Assembly (NCBI GenBank): GCA_951804985.1
Contig: OX638130.1
Coordinates: 6,496,791-6,560,790 of the forward strand
DNA: 64,000 bases
Reading direction: 5' to 3'
Origin: Dryomyza anilis
Lineage: Eukaryota; Arthropoda; Insecta; Diptera; Dryomyzidae
In this document: positions 1 to 11,819 of the stretch, in pieces
How the letters are laid out: every line of letters starts with the position of its first letter
Numbering within the stretch: position 1 is the first letter of the stretch
Position numbers and translations under genes: made by a program
Notes under the pieces: model-generated
Database searches by the model: none
Told to the model about the DNA's origin: nothing
Seen by the model: the letters and a program-made list of their open reading frames with translations, nothing else

Positions 1-180
1 TGTATTACATAAAATGAAGTATTTATTTTAATTTGAGTAACATGTCATATTTTGCAAGTTATTTAATATTTTCTTTGTTACTTCTGCATTTTTTTTTTAT
101 ATATATTATTAAGTATTTTCGTATATTTTTAAAAGTATTTTTGTATTTTAACATTTATTGTATATTTAAAAGATTTATTT

Positions 181-522
181 TAAGATATTGTCTTAACGTG
201 CTCAAGGTCCAGAGGCAGCCAGCCCCTTCATCAGCGATCTTTCTCTGCAGATTCTACATTTCAAGTAGCCTAAGTTTTCCTTCTCCAATAAACACAATAA
301 GAATTATGTGCATTGAAGAAATAACCAAAAGCAAAAATGTAAAAACTGCATCAACTCAAGATTTTGCCAAAGCGATCGCTGATGAAGGGGCTTGGCTGCC
401 TCTGAAACAGCTGTACGATCTGCCACTCAATGCATTTTGCCAATTGTTTGTTGTTTTATTTGTTGGTACAAAACACCCAATTTGTACCGACTGGACCTTG
501 AGCACGTTAAGACAATATCTTA
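181..522. repeat. Nested inverted-repeat (fold-back) element
   Basis: An outer 32-bp perfect inverted repeat (181-212 against 491-522, beginning TAAGATATTGTCTTAACGTG) encloses an inner ~29-bp one (211-239 against 374-403, one extra T on the right). On the left the two arms touch. On the right they are separated by 86 bp (404-490). The left side is therefore an inverted copy of the right side with those 86 bp missing. The right half has an open frame with ordinary residue composition, so it may derive from a coding segment, but I do not recognise the protein. No clear target duplication is visible. It may be a MITE or a local inverted duplication. Confidence 0.7.
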
Positions 523-569
523 AAATAATCAAAAGAGGTCGTAAAACAAAAACAATTAATATTTAAAAG

Positions 570-2110
570 ATTTATATAATGTAATTTTTTTTATTTTTCG
601 TATTTTAAATTTAATTCGTATTATTAAATTTAATTCGTATTAATTAATATAATACGTATTATTAAAATATATTTGTAATTTTACCAAATATACTTGTAAA
701 TTTATACTTGTAAATTTATTTTAAAAAAATTGTTTTATAATTTTATTTATAAAATACTATTATTCGTAATTTATAATATTTACCAAATTTTGGAATTATT
801 GGGTTTTTTTTCTGAAATATTTTCGTATTCCATAATAGTTTCGTATTTTATAAATTGTTCGTAATACTATATGATTGTCATATTTTATTATACTATCATA
901 TTAGTACTTTACATATAGTCGTAATACTATCATATGATTGGCATATTTTGATTTTTTATAACAATTTTATATTATTTTTTAATATTTTCGATTTTATTGC
1001 ATAATAATTTTGCAATTTTGTATAATCGTATTTTATACCAATTTTTTCGTATTTACGTAATCGTATTTTATAGTATTATCTTATTAATATCTTCGTATTT
1101 TTAAATATAATTAAATTTTAAAAAATTTTAAAATGTTCATTCTGATTTAGTAATTGTATTTTGTAAATATTTTTGTACTGTTTAAAATATATTCGTATTT
1201 TTAAAATATTTTAATTTTATCAGATTTAATGTGAAATAGTTTTGTATTGTATTTTTATCGTTGTATTTATATTTTTGGTAATCTTTTGTAATTTGCTACT
1301 TATTTTTTTTTTGTAATTTGTTCGTATTTTTGAAAAATATGTTTGTTACAATTATAGTATTTGTTACATTGTAATATTACGTCTTAAATTTATATTTTAT
1401 ATATATTTCAATTTGTGTAAAATTTTCGTAATTTTACAATATTTACGAATTTTTACAATAATTTCGTATATTTCATAATATATTTACAATATTTACGTAT
1501 TATTGTAATATTTTCGTAAATGTTGTAATTAATTCGATATTGTAATATTATCGTATATTGTCGTTTATTTTTGTTATCTTTTCTTATTCCTTGTAGTATA
1601 TTTCCAATTGTCTAAGTATCATATTTATGTTGTATTTTTTCAATTGTCTTAATTTCGTATTTTTGTAATATTTTTTCGTATCGTTTATTTTATATAATTT
1701 TGTGATTTTTCGTATTTTGTAATATTTTGTTATATGTTTTTCATGTTTATGAATTTGTGTAAAATTTTCGTAATTTTACAATATTTACGAATTTTTACAA
1801 TAATATCGTATATTTCATAATATATTTACAATATTTTCGAATTTTTGTAATATTTTCGATTTTGTAATATTTTCGTAAGATAAGCAGATTTTAAAATATT
1901 TTTGTATATATTAAATATCGATGTTGTACATTATTTGTATTTTTGTAATATTTTTTATTTTTTATAATATTTTTGTATTATTTTACTATTTTTGTAATAT
2001 TTTAGTATTTTTTAAATAGTTTTCTATATTAAATATATTTTTTTATTTTTCATTATTTTAAAATTTGTGCAATATATTTTTGTAATAGTTTCGTATTTTT
2101 TAAAATTATT
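570..2110. repeat. A+T-rich TTCGTA/TAATATT low-complexity repeat
   Basis: Irregular repeats of TTTCGTATTTTGTAATATT dominate. A longer unit, starting AATTTGTGTAAAATTTTCG near 1410 and again near 1752, gives a ~340-bp period. It is preceded by a shared block (about 1580-1735) containing TTGTCTAAGTATC. The same units recur at 4838-5880, so both tracts come from one expanded family. No gene is visible. Confidence 0.7.
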
Positions 2111-2159
2111 ATAAGTTGAAATATATTAATGTAAATGAAGAAGCATTAGAAAAATATCA

Positions 2160-2800
2160 AATTATCTGAATATTTTTAATTTTGTTAATTTGTTTCACTG
2201 CCAACTGAAGTAAAGAGTCTCTAAATACAGTGAGTGCTACTGCCACATGCGAGCACGTAGACTCTTAACAAACATTTTTTAATGTCGCAGCTGCTGCATA
2301 AATAATAATTCTATTAAAAAAATATTTTTCTTTTTATAAATAACGAAGCTTCTTCCACGTGCTCAAGTTTTGACCAAAAAATCTACACACTTAAATGCGA
2401 GACATTCCTAAAATACATTAATTATTGCTTAACATAAACAGACAAAAATAAAAGAAAAAAAAGAAAACTAGAAAATTTCAAAACTATAACAAAACGGAAT
2501 TCAAAAATTTTGAAATTTATTTAACGATGCCATAGAAATCCAGATAAAGACCTCATGTGGCATTGTTTAAATAGCACGAGTGCATTTCCGTGATATTTCC
2601 ATTGGAAACCATAATGAGTCAAACAGGTGGAATTTAGCCTGCTGTGTCGTAATTTGTTTACAGTGCTATAAATAATATTTAAATGGCAAATTTTATGCAC
2701 TTCATTTTACCGCAAAGGTGTTAATGAAAAATGCACTTGTTTGCCATGTTTTTTGTTGTTGTTGTTCTTTGGTAAAATTTGGTAAAATGTAAAATACGAA
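2160..2800. other. Moderate-complexity island, no gene
   Basis: Lower A+T than its flanks and not repetitive. It holds no convincing reading frame, splice pattern or RNA gene. It ends in a short TTG run near 2752. It could be conserved non-coding DNA; that is inference from composition only. Confidence 0.4.
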
Positions 2801-3289
2801 AAATAAAACACAAATATTTACAAAAGCCTAAAAATAAAACAAGGCATATTTTTGAATGTAAATAAAAAATATTGAAAATAACGAATAATAAAGCTTTGAT
2901 AAGAATAAAAATTAAAGTAAATTATACAAATTAAGATTTAAATAAAACACTATTTAAATCAAGATTTGTAATAATTTTTTGTATTAATATTAAAGTATTT
3001 TACATATTTGTTATAGTGTTTTTTATTTGATATATTTCTTTTAGTTTGAAATATATTAATTTAATTCTTTTGTATTACTTTCATATTTTTGTCATTATGT
3101 AGTAATTTCGTAAATATCTCATATAAACGAATTTGTATTATATATTCCCTTTTTTTTTTGGTAATATATTCGAATATTTGTAATAAATTTGTGTTTTATT
3201 TATTAAATTTGTATTTTTGTAAAATATTAGTATTTTTTTTAAATTTACAGAAATAAATTTGTAATAGTTTCGTATTTTTAAAATATATC
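2801..3289. other. A+T-rich spacer
   Basis: Poly-A/T-rich DNA with scattered copies of the TTCGTA motif, ending at the left end of the Tc1-like element. I see no gene or ordered repeat here. Confidence 0.5.
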
Positions 3290-3291
3290 TA

Positions 3292-3316
3292 CAGTTAATC
3301 AATTTAATATTCGGAC
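3292..3316 (+). repeat. Outer left terminal repeat of Tc1-like element
   Basis: Begins CAGTTAATCAATTTAAT and ends CGGAC, preceded by TA at 3290-3291. It matches the outer right end in inverted orientation. Confidence 0.85.
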
Positions 3317-3488
3317 GAATCAAAAGATAATGATTGAGTTTATATATTGTCGGATGTGTGTCAGATTTTTAATTTTCAAATACGTCACCATTTTTTCGTA
3401 CAATTTATGTAAAGATGTACCATTGCTTTTTATCCAAAATCAATATATAAATGGTAAAACCATGGTTAGATAGAACATTATAATATAT

Positions 3489-3515
3489 TGAAGTCAATTT
3501 AATTTTCGGACAAAG
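3489..3515 (+). repeat. Inner left direct repeat of Tc1-like element
   Basis: GTCAATTTAATTTTCGGAC lies within it, the same motif and direction as the outer left end. It is the inner binding-site-like repeat of an IR/DR end, about 90 bp upstream of the transposase start. Confidence 0.8.
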
Positions 3516-3619
3516 TTTAAATTCTTTACATAACTGCTAGTATCTTTTGATTTATATATCAAATTTTGACATAAGTTGAAGTTCCATTATCAGAAAAACA
3601 TATTTAGTTAGATTTCGCT

Positions 3620-4575
3620 ATGGGGCGCAAAGGTAAAAATACTAGTATTGATATAAGGAAGTTGGTGATTCATCATCATGAAAAAGGAAAAACAATTCGC
3701 GAAATTGCACAATTATTAAATTTAAGTAAAAATACTGCATTTGACATAATTAAGAGATTTAAGGAGGAGAAACGTATAGAGTCCGTTTCCCAATCTGGAC
3801 GTCGGAAGTTCTTACAAAGTCAGAAAAGGGATGGATAATGAGACAAGTAAATCAAAATCCACGAGTAAGTGCACCTAAACTGAAGTCCAAGCTTGAAGAA
3901 CATTTCCAAAAGATTGTGTCTGCCGAAACTGTAAGAAATGTTTTAAGAAATAAAGGATACAAGGGCCGAGTAATGCGCAAAAAACCATTTATAAATAAAA
4001 TAAAAAAATTAAAACGTATTGATTTCGCCAATACATTCATATCCAGAGATGAGGCTTATTGGAACACTGTTTTGTTCACGGATGAGAGCAAATATAATAT
4101 TTTTGGCAATTATGGCAGAGTTGTGGTGTGGCGAAAACCTAACCAAGAATCCTAAGAATCTTCGACCTACAGTAAAGCATGGCATGGCGGTGGATCTGTG
4201 ATGGTGTGGTGGTGTATGTCGGCGTCTGGTGTTGGGAATTTGGTGTTTATTGATGGTATAATGGACAAGCATGTTTACCTTGATATATTGCGTAATAATT
4301 TGAAGCAAAGTTCTGATAAATTAGGAATACTGCAAAATTTTAAGTTCTACCAAGATAACGATCCTAAGCACAAAGCTCTATAAGTAGGCGAAAATCTACT
4401 ATATAATTGCCCAAAAGTGCTTGAAACACCCCCACAATCGCCAGACATTAATCCAATAGAAAACTTGTGGGATGAATTGGATCAAAGTATTCGCAAACAT
4501 GACATTCGAAGCGCAACCCAACTAAATGCCGCGAAGATTAAAGGCTGTTTTGAGACAAAAAGGAATGCCAACTAA
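3620..4575 (+). pseudogene. Tc1-like DD34E transposase, frameshifted
   Basis: Relic of a transposase that would bind the element's ends and catalyse cut-and-paste at TA sites. The likely start is ATG 3620 (MGRKGKN). It is followed by a helix-turn-helix typical of Tc1 relatives (TIREIAQLLNLSKNTAFDII). Reading then continues in another frame from about 3838 (second helix-turn-helix region, then FTDES with the first catalytic Asp at 4081-4083). Another frame change falls between about 4140 and 4200, near the expected GGGSVMVW motif. The second catalytic Asp is in QDNDPKH (4354-4356) and the catalytic Glu in SPDINPIENLW (4459-4461). That leaves 34 residues between them, hence DD34E. A stop also follows DPKHKAL (4381). 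All three catalytic codons survive, but at least two frameshifts and a stop mean no functional protein. Family assignment is firm from the motifs. Confidence 0.9.
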
Positions 4576-4619
4576 ATATTAATTATCATTATTAATTAGT
4601 ATAAATTATACATGTTGTA

Positions 4620-4645
4620 TTTGTCCGAATATTAAATTGACTCAA
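4620..4645 (-). repeat. Inner right direct repeat of Tc1-like element
   Basis: TTGTCCGAATATTAAATTGA is the reverse complement of the left-end motif and lies ~190 bp inside the right end. Confidence 0.8.
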
Positions 4646-4812
4646 AATTATTGATTGAATTTAACATATTATGTTTATGTCTAATAAATATAATTATTAG
4701 AAATGAAAAATTTATTTTATTGAACCATTATAATAAACGAATAATATTGCGTTTTAGGAATTTTAAAAGTGTGCAATGCAATTATAATACTACTTGTTTA
4801 ACATAATTGTTT

Positions 4813-4837
4813 GTCCGAATATTAAATTGATTAACTG
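4813..4837 (-). repeat. Outer right terminal repeat of Tc1-like element
   Basis: Ends ATTAAATTGATTAACTG, the reverse complement of the outer left end. It is followed by AA where TA would be expected. Confidence 0.85.
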
Positions 4838-5880
4838 AATTTGTTTTCGTAATTTTTTAAATAATTTCGGATTTTTTAGAGTTTTATAATTTTAGTATTT
4901 AAAATGTTTGTTTTTGCCTTCTTGCGTATTATTGTATTTAGTAATATTTTCGTAATTTAACAATCAACGAGTATTTTAGCATATTTTTAACATATTACTG
5001 TAATAATTTTATATCTTAATATATTTTATATTTCCCCATTTTATCGAATATTTAAATATTCTCAATATATATTTTTTATTTTAGTAATATCGATATTTAA
5101 TATTCATGGTTTTTAAATATTTTCGTATTTTATGTTTTTAAATATTTTCATAAACTTTTTTATAATATATTCGCATTTTTGTATATTTGTAATATTGTCG
5201 TTTATTTTTCTATTTCTTATTTCTTGTAGTATATTCGAATATATTCAAATGTAATATATTCGAATTGTCTATGTTGTATTTTTTCAATTGTTTTAATTTC
5301 GTATTTTGTAATATTTTGTTACATATATATTCATATTTTTGAATTTGTGTAAAATTTTCGTAATTTTACAATATTTATAATTTCGTATATTTCATACTGT
5401 AGTTACAATATTTTCGAATTTTTGTAATATTTTCGTAAATTTTGTAATTAATTCGATATTGTAATATTTTCGTATTTTATGTTTTTTAATATTTTATAAC
5501 CTTTTCTAAATATTATCGCATTTTGGAATATTTGTAATATTGTCGTTTATGTTTGTTATCTTTCTTGTCTTATTCCTTGTAGTATATTTCAAATTGTCTA
5601 AGTATCGTATTTATGTTGTATTTTTCAATTGTCTTAATTTCGTATTTTGTAATATTATTTCGTATCGTTTATTTTATATAATTTTGAGATTTTTCGTATT
5701 TTTTAATATTTTGTTATATATTCATGTTTTTGAATTTTTGTAAAATTTTCGTAATTTTACAATATTTACGAATTTTTACAATAATTTCGTATATTTCATA
5801 ATATATTTACAATATTTTCGATTTTTTGTAATTCGTAAATTTTGTAATATATTCGATTTTGTAATATTTTCGTAATTTAA
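4838..5880. repeat. Second tract of the TTCGTA/TAATATT repeat
   Basis: Continues the family at 570-2110. The AATTTGTGTAAAATTTTCG unit recurs near 5342 and, slightly altered, near 5732 (period ~390 bp). The TTGTCTAAGTATC block recurs near 5594. The Tc1-like element sits between the two tracts and may have inserted into this repeat field. Confidence 0.7.
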
Positions 5881-6115
5881 AACGTTTTTATTAGGTTGCT
5901 TTCTTGTCTGTCTGTTCGGTACAAAGTTTGCAACTGATTTTAAACTACCTTCGCGATAACCTACAGGCTTGAGATTTTAAATATGAACTGCATGACAATG
6001 TTTGTTTTCTTGCCATCCGGTTCATCATGGTTCGATCGCCATGGTTACAAATTAAAAACACTTTGAAACAAGAATATTTTTCATTTTAATAATATTAGGG
6101 CTTTCGAAATCTATC
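5881..6115. other. Short higher-complexity segment of unknown origin
   Basis: Starts TTTATTAGGTTGCTTTCTTG, contains TGTCTGTCTGTTCGGTACAA, and is much less A+T-rich than its surroundings. There is no reading frame of note. It may be a fragment of a dispersed repeat, but I cannot place it. Confidence 0.35.
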
Positions 6116-6150
6116 AGACGAAAATTTAACTAAAACAAAAAAATAAAAAA

Positions 6151-6302
6151 ATATGAAATCAAAAATATTTTTTAATATAAAACGTTTTAAGGTGAATTTA
6201 TCGTATGATTTAAAATGAAACATGGGGCGGTAGATAAAATAATCTATCATAAAAGTTCACAGCAAAAACGTTTTATATTAAAAAATATTTTTTATTTCAT
6301 AT
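6151..6302. repeat. Palindrome with 38-bp arms
   Basis: Arms 6151-6188 and 6265-6302 are inverted copies with one mismatch (core AAAACGTTTTATATTAAAAA) around a 76-bp loop. Outside the arms, GACGAAA on the left and TTTCGTC on the right extend the symmetry imperfectly to about 6117-6315. It may be a small MITE; no target duplication was identified. Confidence 0.6.
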
Positions 6303-6595
6303 TTTTTTCGTCTATTTTATAATATATTCGTGTTTTTACTAGATTTTTTGTATTTATAAAATCTTCGTATTTTTATTTTTGTATTATAATTTTGTAATAA
6401 TATCGTATTTTTGCAATAGTTGAAATTAAATTTTATCTATTTGTTTAATTTAATATTTTATTAATATTATATTATTGAAATCATTTCTTATCTTTGCAAT
6501 ATATTCGTATTTATATCATAATATCGTATTTACGTAGCATTTCTTAACCTTATTTTTTATATTTATATTATTTTAAATTATTTTATTTCATATTA

Positions 6596-7350
6596 TTTTT
6601 AAATATTTTTAAATATTTTTAAATATTTTTAAATATTTTTAAATATTTTTAAATATTTTTAAATATTTTTGAATATTTTTAAATATTTTTAAATATTTTT
6701 AAATATTTTTAAATATTTTTAAATATTTTTAAATATTTTTAAATATTTTTAAATATTTTTAAATATTTTTAAATATTTTTAAATATTTTTTAATATTTTT
6801 TAATATTTTTAAATATTTTTAAATATTTTTAAATATTTTTAAATATTTTTAAGTATTTTTAAATATTTTTAAATATTTTTAAATATTTTTGAATATTTTT
6901 AAATATTTTTAAATATTTTTAAATATTTTTAAATATTTTTAAATATTTTTAAATATTTTTAAATATTTTTAAATATTTTTAAATATTTTTAAATATTTTT
7001 AAATATTTTTAAATATTTTTAAATATTTTTAAATATTTTTAAATATTTTTAAATATTTTTAAATATTTTTAAATATTTTTAAATATTTTTAAATATTTTT
7101 AAATATTTTTAAATATTTTTAAATATTTTTAAATATTTTTAAATATTTTTAAATATTTTTAAATATTTTTAAATATTTTTAAATATTTTTAAATATTTTT
7201 AAATATTTTTAAATATTTTTAAATATTTTTAAATATTTTTAAATATTTTTAAATATTTTTAAATATTTTTAAATATTTTTAAATATTTTTAAATATTTTT
7301 AAATATTTTTAAATATTTTTAAATATTTTTAAATATTTTTAAATATTTTT
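6596..7350. repeat. 10-bp tandem repeat (AAATATTTTT), 75 copies
   Basis: From 6601 to 7350 every 10-bp block is AAATATTTTT or a one-base variant (GAATATTTTT, TAATATTTTT or AAGTATTTTT). Only five of 75 blocks vary. The period is close to one helical turn of DNA and each unit carries a T5 tract, so the array may be intrinsically curved. Confidence 0.97.
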
Positions 7351-8620
7351 ATATTTTTTTTTTATAATTTTGTATAATTTTTATATTTAAAAAAGACAAA
7401 TTGCAGCTAATTAATTTGCTATGTTTGAAATTGTAAAATATTTGTTATTTAAATTTATTTAATTTATTTAAAATTTATTAAATTAAAAATACAAAATTAA
7501 ATTATTAAAAAGTAGATTAAAAGAAATCCCAATAGTTTTGTAGAAAACTCTTCATATTTAATTTAAGTAAATTTCTCATTCACATTTCAGCGGTCACAAT
7601 GGTGCCACCAACAGCCTTCAGTCAGTCAGTTAGCCAGCGGCACCACTTAATGACTGCATAAATTGTGCATATTTTTCACTTTCATTTGACATTTATGAAG
7701 TTTTTATAATTTGCACGCTGTATTGGCGGCCAATAAAGCGAAGGAGAAAAGGCAGGAAGGAGAAAAGGCAGAAAGGAAGCATCATAAAAAGCGGTTAATT
7801 AAGCATGTCAGCCTGACGGACTGAGCACAGAGCAATGAGAAGAACGAACCAACGAATGACACACGAATGAAGCTGGCGACGAATGAATGGGTTGTATTTT
7901 TCGTTGGCCACCTTTTGACAGCTATTAACTGTCATCATGACGTTGAAGTGTGTAGCAGTTGGAAGGGCGCGCGCGGCGTTTGGTTAGTTGGTTAATTAAG
8001 CTAAGTGCAGAGTGATTTTTTTTTTTCAGAAGTAGTAAGGGAAGTTATTGGGTTGCGAATGAGCCTGAGAATGAAATTATTTGCCATACAACATTGAGTT
8101 GTTTAGCAGCTGACAGCAGTGCGCACTGTTGACATGAATTGACAATTTGGACAAGTCATTGAATATTAATGAATGATGATGATAATGACGATGACAACGT
8201 CAAAAATTATTGATGGTTTTTAATGCAGTTAACGAAATATACAAAACTCTGAACGCGCGCGGGTCATTCTATGAAATAATAATTAGTTTTGGTTTTAATA
8301 CTTTCGCGCAATTTCAAGGCAAAAAACATTTTCATTAAAAAGTTAGTGTCAAACAAAAATGTAATTGCTACTCGTAAATATTAAATAAATTAAGTTGATA
8401 AGTTATATACATAGAATGTAAAATGTTAAGGCAATGAACCGTAACGCACGATGCAAGTTTAAACGATTTTTATTTATTTTTTAATTCTCACATGGACGCA
8501 GTTGTTTACATGCATATGCAATAATACAAATATGCCAACAAATTAAAAAAAAAAAAAATTGGCAAGCAGCCAAGAATTTAAGTTCAAGTTTTCAATATAA
8601 CATTCCTTTTGATTAAAAAA
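7351..8620. other. Gene-free region with a higher-complexity island
   Basis: 7351-7580 is A+T-rich. From about 7590 to 8500 the sequence is ordinary and much less A+T-rich, including a near-duplicated AAGGCAGGAAGGAGAAAAGG stretch near 7750. No reading frame beyond about 20 codons follows the ATG at 7599, which sits just after a CAG acceptor-like site. I find no RNA gene. It may be conserved non-coding DNA. Confidence 0.45.
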
Positions 8621-8639
8621 TGTGCATGCTAAAGAAATA

Positions 8640-10178
8640 ACACAAATAATAAAAATAACAGAAAAAATAGAAATAATAGAAATCATAGAAATAATAGAAA
8701 TAACAGAAATAATAGAAATAATAGAAATAATAGAAATAATAGAAATAATAGAAATAATAGAAATAATAGAAATAATAGAAATAATAGAAATAATAGAAAT
8801 AATAGAAATAATAGAAATAATAGAAATAATAGAAATAATAGAAATAATAGAAATAATAGAAATAATAGAAATAATAGAAATAATAGAAATAATAGAAATA
8901 ATAGAAATAATAGAAATAATAGAAATAATAGAAATAATAGAAATAATAGAAATAATAGAAATAATATAAATAATAGAAATAATAGAAATAATAGAAATAA
9001 TAGAAATAATAGAAATAATAGAAATAATAGAAATAATAGAAATAATAGAAATAATAGAAATAATAGAAATAATAGAAATATTAGAAATAATAGAAATAAT
9101 AGAAATAATAGAAATAATAGAAATAATAGAAATAATAGAAATAATAGAAATAATAGAAATAATAGAAATAATAGAAATAATAGAAATAATAGAAATAATA
9201 GAAATAATAGAAATAAGAGAAATAAGAGAAATAATAGAAATAATAGAAATAATAGAAATAATAGAAATAATAGAAATAATAGAAATAATAGAAATAATAG
9301 AAATAATAGAAATAATAAAAATAATAGAAATAATAGAAATAATAGAAATAATAGAAATAATAGAAATAATAGAAATAATAGAAATAATAGAAATAATAGA
9401 AATAATAGAAATAATAGAAATAATAGAAATAATAGAAATAATAGAAATAATAGAAATAATAGAAATAATAGAAATAATAGAAATAATAGAAATAATAGAA
9501 ATAATAGAAATAATAGAAATAATAGAAATAATAGAAATAATAGAAATAATAGAAATAATAGAAATAATAGAAATAATAGAAATAATAGAAATAATAGAAA
9601 TAATAGAAATAATAGAAATAATAGAAATAATAGAAATAATAGAAATAATAGAAATAATAGAAATAATATAAATAATTGAAATAATAGAAATAATAGAAAT
9701 AATAGAAATAATAGAAATAATAGAAATAATAGAAATAATAGAAATAATAGAAATAATAGAAATAATAGAAATAATAGAAATAATAGAAATAATAGAAATA
9801 ATAGAAATAATAGAAATAATAGAAATAATAGAAATAATAGAAATAATAGAAATAATAGAAATAATAGAAATAATAGAAATAATAGAAATAATAGAAATAA
9901 TAGAAATAATAGAAATAATAGAAATAATAGAAATAATAGAAATAATAGAAATAATAGAAATAATAGAAATAATAGAAATAATAGAAATAATAGAAATAAT
10001 AGAAATAATAGAAATAATAGAAATAATAGAAATAATAGAAATAATAGAAATAATAGAAATAATAGAATAATAGAAATAATAGAAATAATAGAAATAATAG
10101 AAATAATAGAAATAATAGAAATAATAGAATAATAGAAATAATAGAAATAATAGAAATAATAGAAATAATAGAAATAGA
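8640..10178. repeat. 9-bp tandem repeat (GAAATAATA), ~170 copies
   Basis: Near-perfect 9-bp repeat over 1.5 kb, with a few point variants (AAATAAGAG near 9215, AAATAATTG near 9675) and two single-base deletions near 10065 and 10128. Because the period is a multiple of three, no frame acquires stops except by mutation. That creates long spurious frames on both strands made of Leu-Leu-Phe, Tyr-Tyr-Phe or Glu-Ile-Ile. Confidence 0.98.
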
Positions 10179-10640
10179 AATAAAATAAAATAAATAGAAA
10201 AAAATTAGTAAATGAAAAGAAAAAGTAAATGAAAAGAAAAAGAAAATAAGTAAAAGAAAACGAAAATAAAAATGAAAAGAAAAACAAAAAGAAGTCGAAG
10301 ACGAAGAAAAATTAAAAGAGAAGATGAAAAAAAAGTACAAGTGAAATCAAATATAAAGAAAAGGAAAAAAAAAGCAAAAATAAAGTAAAAGTTAAAGAAT
10401 TATGTATTAAAAAGAAAAAAAGTAAATGTGACAGAGAAATAAGAAAAAAAGTTACAAAAAAAAGGAAAAAGATATGAAAAAGAAAGTAAAAATTAAAAAG
10501 GGAAATACAAAAATGATATAGTAAAAGTAAAAGTAAAGAAAGAGAAAATTAAAAGCAAAAAAAAGAGATAAAAAAAAATAAAAAAAAGATAATAAAATAA
10601 TAAAGCAAAATAAATTAAATATAATAATTTAGAATTAATC
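10179..10640. repeat. Purine-rich A/G tract
   Basis: The + strand is almost only A and G with scattered T (for example AGTAAATGAAAAGAAAAAG repeated near 10207-10245). It follows directly on the 9-bp array and probably degenerated from, or seeded, the same slippage-prone DNA. Confidence 0.7.
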
Positions 10641-11815
10641 AACCGAAATTATGTAAATTTTAATAAAAAAATAATAATAAATATAAAAATATAAATAAAT
10701 TATAGAAAAATAAAATAATAGAAAAATGTAAAATACATTTAATTGTATTAACATTTTTGCATTGAGGGTTTTTGCAATATTGCGCTTGTCTTTTTGCGGA
10801 TATAGTAAAAGTGAATTTTAGCTTTTGTAGTAGTGAAAAAAAAAAAAAAATAGAAAAAACGCAAAAGAAAAACGCACTTGACCTGAAAATTTTAGCACTT
10901 TGAGAATGGCAGGAATTAGAATTTAGACGAAATGAAAATGTATTTTTTGGCAGCATGTGATAAAGTAGAACATGCACTTCAGAGTGCATTTTCCACATTG
11001 CAGCATTTGAGGTCAATGCAATTTTCAGTAGTAAATTAAGCTAAAATATATTTAATTGAAATGAAAGCAAAAATAAATTAATAAATTAAAAAAGACTAAT
11101 GAAAATTGTGGAAGTGTAAATATATTTTGTAGTAATTAAATCAGTCTCAAAATACAACATTGAATAAAAATAATATTTATCATGCTTTATTAAATGTGTT
11201 ACGAACTGTTTAATGGGGGAGACTATTTTCATGGAAGAATATTTTTCATGGCAGTCTATATTTTAACGTGTACTAATTACGCGCGCGCGGAAACAGTGCC
11301 GAGTTGTGCCGGAAATGCGGCCATGTTTACACAATCACTATATATAAAACGCATTCATTGCAATCGTTCTTTTTGAATTTAATTAAAATTCACGTAATTC
11401 AAGAATTATTATAGATTTTTATTTTATTATATTTTAGTTTTTTTTTTGCGGTACTTTATTTTATTTTTAATTGGACAATATATAAGAAGTATAATGAAGA
11501 TGCTGAACATTTTAATTACTTTGCTAATTGCTTCTATTTGGTAACAGATTTTTTGAAAAGTAATTAATATCATTTTGGGCTTAGAATTTAATAAACAGAT
11601 GTGCCTTATTCTATGTAAGACAGGACAATGTAATGAATTTTCTATTTAAAATTTAAATTTAATTGTGAAAATATTACATTTTAAATAATTCTTACTTCAA
11701 ATTTTAAATTATGTATTTAATTTCCACCTAAATAATTTTTTGTTTTTCAAAGTTTTATATATTATTAAAAGCAGTTTAATAATTAACTTTATTAAAAATA
11801 AAAAATACTATTAAT
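10641..11815. other. Gene-free, A+T-rich with two short islands
   Basis: About 10740-11020 and 11195-11370 are less A+T-rich (the latter includes CGCGCGCGG near 11281). The short open frames there have no recognisable domains. Nothing else is identifiable. Confidence 0.4.
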
Positions 11816-11819
11816 CAAT

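Larger units (their letters stand above)
3292..4837 (+). mobile_element. Tc1-like transposon with IR/DR ends, defective
   Basis: A 1,546-bp DNA transposon. Its ends are inverted copies of CAGTTAATCAATTTAAT plus the following ATTCGGAC (3292-3316 and 4813-4837). A second copy of the motif lies ~195 bp inside each end (3489-3515 and 4620-4645). Two transposase-binding-type repeats per end, about 200 bp apart, is the IR/DR layout known from Tc1 relatives such as Minos, Bari and Paris. The left flank is TA and the right flank AA, so a TA target duplication is likely but altered. The interior holds one transposase relic. The arrangement is that of a full-length but dead copy. Confidence 0.88.

Noticed and set aside
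33..566. 177-codon frame
   Set aside because: The N-terminal part is A+T-driven Phe/Ile/Leu and the rest crosses the fold-back. No domain recognised. The right half could be a gene fragment, but this cannot be shown.
7585..7665. Exon after TTTCAG at 7585 with ATG at 7599
   Set aside because: The frame stops after about 21 codons with no donor or similarity that I can support.
8622..10340. Very long open frames on both strands (up to 534 codons)
   Set aside because: They are translations of the 9-bp tandem repeat, whose period is a multiple of three; residue content is only the repeat (Leu-Leu-Phe, Tyr-Tyr-Phe, Glu-Ile-Ile).
10660..11016. 118-codon reverse frame
   Set aside because: Phe/Leu-rich translation of A-rich DNA; no homologous motif.
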